Origin: Scleroderma bovista
Lineage: Eukaryota; Basidiomycota; Agaricomycetes; Boletales; Sclerodermataceae
Length of the DNA: 64,000 bases
Direction of reading: 5' to 3'
Assembly (NCBI GenBank): GCA_037178675.1
Contig: JAYMGJ010000089.1
Location: 1-64,000 of the forward strand
The first letter of the stretch is position 1. The number at the start of each line of letters is the position of its first letter. The notes beneath the pieces are model-generated. The model worked only from the letters and a program-made list of their open reading frames with translations, was not told the origin of the DNA and did no database searches. This document shows, in pieces, positions 57,977 through 64,000 of the stretch. The translations under genes and the position numbers were made by a program.

Positions 57977-58281
57977 CCCCATCTATTTTTCACATGATGC
58001 AGCGTCTATGTAGCTTCTAATGTGGATATGCGAATGGCTTTGATAACTTAGGCCACAAACATCCACACCGTGATTGCATGTAACGTATCTGATCAGCGTT
58101 GCGCAGACATGTACCATCCTAGCATGCATGGTCCACCGCCATTCTTCAGCACCATCTCCATCATAAATTATAAATACATACATAAGTGCTTCATACTACA
58201 TATGCTACGAATTATTATGTGTATGTTGTGCCAACACAAATAAATCAGGGACACAGTTCAGAATCGTAGAAGCTTAACATA
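57977..58281. other. Convergent intergenic region
   Basis: About 300 bp between the small membrane protein gene and the DUF2235 gene; AT-rich around 58165-58245, no gene seen. Confidence 0.5.
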
Positions 58282-61200
58282 TTATTTCCGCTGGCCAGCC
58301 CGCTGGCGCAAAGATTTGAATAAGGAGAGTGGAGAACGAATGAGCGTTCCTAAGGCCTTTGTGCAATAGAGGGTAGGGTTATGCACCGTCTGGAGTTCGT
58401 ATGGTGCTGATTCTAACCACTGGCTGTCGTCGGTATGGTGGTTACTTACGCCTTCTTGAACGGCCATAATCAAGTTGCCCACGGATTGATACACTTCTCC
58501 TGCGAATTATTGGGTTGAATGGATATATTTATATATGATATAAGAAACATGACGCACTGAAACTCGGACCTTTCTTATCATACCGAACTTCGAGGCGGTT
58601 GTAGTAGTCATGGCTCAGCTTCCAGAAATTATTGTTCGTGTTCGTGACCAACGCGTTCCGTAATTCCTCTACAAACACATAGATTGAATTCAGGTCAGTT
58701 TTGGATGATACTGAGGCTACGCACTGTTAGAACACAAAACACGCAGGGCAGTAGTGGCACCATAAAGTGGACCCGCTTGTCGACTCTTCAGCATCGATAG
58801 AAGTCCATCAAAGATAACTGGCTGGAGATTCTCTGCACCAAAGATGAGGAAAATTAATGATCTTGCAGTATTTGGCACACCTTCATCGAAGAGTACATGT
58901 AGAACGGCGACCGTACTCCGTTGCAGCGGCGGGCGTGGATATCGCAAAGCATCCAACAGTGGAGATATCACCTTTTTATCACTGGCAGCATGTTTTCCAT
59001 CAGCTGCAGGCCATGGTAAACTCAACAAGAAGACTAAAATGTAGGCCGCATCGACTAACCGTGTCTGATGATCTCTCGCAAGTACTGCACGCCGGCATAC
59101 ACGACATTGCTATCTCTCCCTTGTATCATTGCAACAAGTGAATCCACAGCGCCAGTATCCAAAACGGCGGCTCTTAATGCATCTGTAGCTAATGAGCGTG
59201 GTGATATGATGTGCGAGATTACAACTTACCAATGCCAAGTACGCGCTGCAGGACGCTCACGCCATCTTCACCATTATTCCCGTCGAACCAGCAACGTTTG
59301 AACATGTTGCGGATGTAAACAGGAGCCTCAGACTTGATCACAGTTTCTACAACATGATCTACAATGACGTTAGGACAAAATTTGATCCGTAAGTTCTCAA
59401 CATACCGATGGCCATCAATGAGACTAACGCAGAAGTCGCAGTTAAACAATGTGATTTGTCTCGCAGTCGGGAAATGAGTGTCCTGACGGTGTTCGCCTCC
59501 GCAAGTGCATCACGCACTATTATTGGGACTAAAACAAAGGGGGAACTTCAGTACTCGTTGTGGAATGTATGAAATTCTGTTACCTTGCGCATTGAGTACC
59601 ACGAGCGACCGAATTGCACCGTCTTGGTGGTCCGCTCGATAACTCTGCACCTGCTTTGCCAACTTCCCCACGCAACCTCCTTTAACCAACCTTTTCTCGT
59701 CTGTTAAAGAGTATTTCATAGTGAGATGTTAATATCCGACGACGACGAAAAATTAACATACCATGCTTCGCAAATTCAGCCAGTGCCCTCACCCCAGTTT
59801 GTTTGACCATATCGGACGCTCTTCCGGTCATCTCGACGAACAAGGGTAATGCTCCATTCATCAAAGAGGTTTGCGTAGAAGCTGGTTAGAAATCAGCAAA
59901 AGGCCAAGCGATTACTCAAAAATTAATGTCACCTTCATCGAGGAGCAGACAGAGCAGGTCGATTGCTGCCGGTGTGACGAAGTCATTAAAGCGCCTCGCG
60001 AGATTCAGCAGCGTTGGGACAATCGCCGCCGCACACATAATTTTACGTGCCCCTTCTGCCATTTCTTCAGAGGTCTCGCGGGTACGAACTTGAAATAGGT
60101 ACGTACCATACCGTGCTAGGCCAGTTAGCGTCCGGATCACCGACACCAAGACAGTGTCATCTACGTCAAATAGATGTCAGTATTACACACAAAAAGGCCG
60201 GACAGGCCCGCTCACGGTCGTTGTAGAGCGTAGGGATTAGATCAGACACCCCACCCAACTCGGTGACTCGAACGCACAGGTCTTCGTCCACTATAATGTG
60301 GCAAGTGGCAACGTCAGGGAGATAATATGCGAGAAATCCAAGAAAAACCTACATTCGAGCAACGATGCCAATGCCTGAGCGCCATGGAATGCCATGGATG
60401 AGGAAGGGACGCCCTCATCTTTGTTTTTATTATAGGACACGATTCGGTCGGTTGCAATAAGTGTAAGCAGCCGCCGAAGGTTGGATTCGCTAAGAAGCCT
60501 CCCTCTGAGGTATGTATTCTTGCACAATGAGGGCAACGACATGCATGCACGGCGAGGATCCTCACTCCCCAGCAACATGTTGATGTCCTGGATAACGTGC
60601 TCCACCTCTCTTGGCTTTGCATCGTATTCGGATTGGAGTGGCCAATTCCACCCAACCTCGCAGTAGGTCACGGCAGCACTAATGCGCACAAAGTTATTTC
60701 CATCCTGTAATAATGACGCCAGCGTCTGTTTAGCGTTCTCAGCACCCGCGATAACGCTTCTGCCGCTGTCTTCATTGACCTGTCAGCTCGATGTCTGGTG
60801 TACAACAGGGTAAGCTTACCAAAGCTAGCCATGAATGCCAACCGGTCAAGGGCATCCAAGTTGGTTCTCCGTAGTTGTAGGGTAGCAAGAAGGCTCTGCA
60901 CTGAACGGCTATCGAATATGTCCATTTCCCACGTAGAAGACAAATTCTGAAGGCGGTAGTGGTTCCTTGGATCATTCCAGAACATGAGGGCGGGCCACGT
61001 TTCGAAACCACGATGAAACATTGCATCGGCCGTGTAATTGGTTCTGAATAAAGCCGAAACATGGACCTTTTGGCCTCGCAAGATCTGTCGGGGAACCCCC
61101 ATATGTGGACTACAAAATCAGGCGTCAGATGCCTACTTGCATTGGCCCAGCTATTGTCTTACCGAGAGGTAGTCCTGCTTGTGTTATTATAACACAGCCG

Positions 61201-62521
61201 CCGTAGTGGGAGCATCTCCAGTATCCACCACCATAGGTTCAGTGAAGGTGTTATAGGTTTATCTAGTTCCTCGATCTTCCACATAACGACGGACGGTTTA
61301 AGTTGCAGTCCTTTAAGACTAGCTTCTGCGCGCATCCATAGCAATGGAATTTCCCCTGATTGTAATTTCGGGTTGAGCCTATTTCCGCCGCCGCTGTGAA
61401 AGGTTGAGTCATCAGCGAGAGATTGGATAGTGGAAAGGGCTACAAACTGACACATCTGAGTGACTACCTGGGAACCACACCTCCTTGACATGATCGCTGT
61501 TGGCTAAATCTGTTCGCCCACCGTACACATACTCTGGGAGAAACTTGACACGTCTTTCATCCAGCGCAAGGGCCTGTCGGAAGTAACAAATGTGGTCGCA
61601 AGAAGTAACCAAGGGCAGTATCTTGCCTCTGCGGACACCAACTGATGAAACAGTGTCCCTGTAAGACGGTCAACTACGAAACTCACACAGGATGTGATCA
61701 GACATACCAAACTCCGACAAAATGAACCCGGACGCTCCGAGAAAACTCCCTCTTAAAAGTGTCTACTGCCTGTAGTTGATGGCTGCCAATGCGATCTGAT
61801 TTGGAGTAGGCCTCGAAAGCACTGGATAATATGTTTGAATTGTCTCGGATGATACGTTCGGAATACTTACAATCCAATGAGATGATCGACATCTGGAGGG
61901 AGGAGACCAACCTTAGGCTCGACTTAGATCGCAGCAGGTGATATGTGCTAAATGAAACTTACTCTCTCGATCATGCCTGCTAGGGCTCGTACCTGATACG
62001 CCCCACGAGAGAAACCTGTGGCACCAAGTCAGCTTCAGCGTGGTATCAAAGAAATACCTTTACTAACCGAACAGAAAGATCTTGTCCCCATCCTTGTAGT
62101 GTTTGCACAGCCAGCCATAAGCTAGCATAATACCCTTCTCCAGGTGCCTACGGTAGTGAAGGATCAAATGGTGACCAGTTGTTGGAAATAATGACAACCT
62201 ACCAACCGAAAGCGGTATCGAATTTGTCGGATACTTTATGCAAAGGACCACGATGCCCAGGTATGTCCGGAGAAACACCGATGCCAGTATTATAAAAAAG
62301 GAGCTGATCGTCGGATTTCACAAGTTGGCTGCAGAGTTCTAGAATGTTTGTGTTCTGTTGGGGTCAGGTCACAAGGCATGCTACTTCTCATGACTAAAAA
62401 TCAATACCCTGATGCAAGGACGCTGGCTAGTGCCATCGAGACACACGACGAGATTCCTGGAAGGAGTGTCCGCGAGCACAGTACACTTACAACTAGAAGG
62501 CTCCTGGCCGGCCGCAGCCAT
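58282..62521 (-). CDS. DUF2235 alpha/beta-hydrolase-like protein with C-terminal armadillo-type repeats
   Basis: A long gene of many short exons from ATG 62521 (MAAAGQEPSSC...) to the stop at 58282. The N-terminal half is DUF2235: RNLVVCLDGTS, the block HLEKGIMLAYGWLCKHYKDG, then FLFGFSRGAYQVRALAGMIE with the Ser nucleophile in G-F-S-R-G. LLPPDVDHLIGL, RSVRVHFVGVWDT and WFPGSHSDVGGGN follow. The C-terminal half is a series of armadillo/HEAT-like helices (VKQTGVRALAEFAKHG, ATTALRVLCSNSA, PPLQRSTVAVLHVLFDEG). DUF2235 also occurs in bacterial type VI phospholipase effectors (Tle1), but the substrate of fungal members is not known to me. Exon joins were followed only in part; the single-gene call rests on continuous family order. 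Confidence 0.82.
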
Positions 62522-64000
62522 GGGTAGAACGGGAATGGGGAGGTGAATCGTGCAGACCAAAACTCTGGGATATATAATACGCACGTCGCTGCAATTCTAA
62601 GGCAGGTCAGGGATGATTATGACGAGCAGCACCGTCATTCACGATAAATGCCAACAACGCCGTCAAGGCCTGTTTATGAGATCATGCGGAGATATAGAAT
62701 TTATTATAACGTTCGCATCGCGACGGAACCGGAGAACGTAGTACTCCCCACCTATTGACTGCGACCAGACGTGGAATAGGCGTGGAAGAGTGACAAGTCC
62801 GAAGTCTTCGTTGCGATCAGGGCATACCAACTTGCCAAGAACGTTCCTCAGAGCTGCGCTACGGCTGTGCTTGCAACCCAAGTCTTGCTGAACGAGTAGT
62901 GCTACATACCTTTGAGCATATGCTACGCTCCATCCTCATTGGGCTAGATACGACCACAGGTAAGTCTGCGGCAAGTCCATCGTCGTCCCAAGATGATATC
63001 AGTTGAGGCAAACCCGCTTTGTTGTGGACTATTTATCTAACTACCTTACATTCGTCGGATTCAGACGTATAATTTGAGGCTCCCGTAGTACTCCTCCAGT
63101 GGGTCTGCTGTGGCGCCACCATTGCTGTGCTCTCCACAGGTCTCGTGGGATGTTGGCTGAGCAGACATCCACCATCCACCAGGCAAAATCTCGCCTGATG
63201 GACATCGGTTTGCGCCGATTACGCCTCCTCAACCAGCGACTGAAATGATGCGTGCCATATCCCACGTGGCGCTAGCCTCATTCTCCAGAAGGATGATAAT
63301 GACTTCTTCAAAAAAATACTATGCCTCATCCAAGGAGCCACCATCAAAACAGCCATCTTGCTAATGTCGTCAAGTTTTGGTGGCAAAGTAAAAGGCTGCG
63401 GGCTATGAGCTATGTTATGTGACTTGGCATCCTACACCACATGCCATGGGCACATGAGCCTAATGCGGAGTTGAGAGTGATGACTGTGGCATCATACGTG
63501 CAGGGGGTTTGGTGAAGGCATCAAAGTAAGGTCAAAAGTTTCTACGAACAGCTGGTTGATTTGTCACAGGACCATCCACGGTGCTCTGTCTGGTATGACA
63601 GGAAAGATCTTTTTACTGCCAAGCGCCTTATAGGCTATGATTCGAAGTCAACGATGATGCCACGATATTCATGGATCTACTATTGGACGGACAGATCAGT
63701 ATATCTGAACCTCATGAAGTAGTTTGTCGCGGACAACTAGAAAACCATACAGACAAAGAGGAAGGAGTATGGGAATGCCCATTGGGGTAGCTGACATGCG
63801 AACATTGCGGCTTATTTCGGAGAAGACTGCTGCAGGAACATCATATGGCGCCGCGTGCGGTTTGTGATCTAAGGAAGCTGCCCTCCATCCGTTATATTTC
63901 AATCATGGTCACAAAAAGTTCCATGCCAGAGTGAGTTTGTGTTTTTTGTCTTGCAATTCACTCCGAGCATGACCGAAATCGGCGGAGGTCATTGGGACCT
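62522..64000. other. Unassigned right end of the window
   Basis: About 1.5 kb with only short open frames on both strands (for example 62663-62881 minus, 63041-63265 minus, 63696-63902 minus). A plus-strand stretch near 63590-63720 reads VWYDRKDLFTAKRLIGYDSK and may be an exon of a gene extending past the right edge, but I cannot place it. The first part should hold the promoter of the DUF2235 gene. Confidence 0.4.

Noticed and set aside
63041..63265. Possible gene on the minus strand near the right end
   Set aside because: Trp/Arg-rich short frame with no motif or supporting splice sites.
1..64000. CRISPR arrays, riboswitches, rRNA genes, origins
   Set aside because: None expected in a fungal nuclear window, and no regularly spaced repeats or rRNA-like sequence was seen.

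Overview
The window is nuclear DNA of a filamentous fungus, most probably an Agaricomycete (mushroom-forming basidiomycete). Genes are dense and cut by many short introns (about 42-65 bp, GT-AG with a few GC-AG). Several families typical of that group are present: DUF6533/DUF6534 membrane proteins, a DIRS-like retrotransposon with a tyrosine recombinase, tandem MBOAT 'wax synthase' genes and a DUF2235-armadillo protein. No prokaryotic, plasmid or phage features are seen.

Layout. 1-8140 is repeat territory. It holds the 3' part of a Ty1/copia element running in from the left edge, a stretch of GGT/CCA low-complexity DNA, and a DIRS-like element on the minus strand (gag, RT-RNase H, tyrosine recombinase). 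About 3 kb without a recognisable gene follows (8140-11211). From 11.2 kb a gene-rich region begins: PUS3/DEG1-type tRNA pseudouridine synthase (+), OSH4/KES1-type oxysterol-binding protein (-), UBC7/UBE2G-type E2 (-), two DUF6533-type membrane proteins (-), an unrecognised gene (-), a DUF6534-type membrane protein (+), a carboxypeptidase S-like M20 peptidase (-), mitochondrial aconitase (-), and an importin-13/Kap122-like karyopherin (-). Three tandem MBOAT wax-synthase-like paralogues (34.5-40.3 kb, all -) follow, then an AIM18-like chalcone-isomerase-fold protein (+), an unrecognised membrane protein (-), two tandem msrA genes (-), and two unrecognised spliced loci (+). The right part has mitochondrial RNA polymerase RPO41 (-), divergent from the bc1 hinge subunit QCR6 (+), then a Dal5-like MFS transporter (-), a small membrane protein (+) and a long DUF2235 + armadillo-repeat gene (-). 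The last 1.5 kb is unassigned.

The housekeeping genes are not an operon, but several serve mitochondria (RPO41, QCR6, aconitase, AIM18-like). RPO41 and QCR6 face each other head-to-head across about 350 bp and may share a promoter. The lineage-specific content is mostly membrane proteins and recent tandem copies (MBOAT x3, msrA x2, DUF6533 x2).

Gene models were built by hand from splice signals and reading-frame continuity. Where all exon phases were checked this is stated; otherwise the span is given and the internal structure is approximate.
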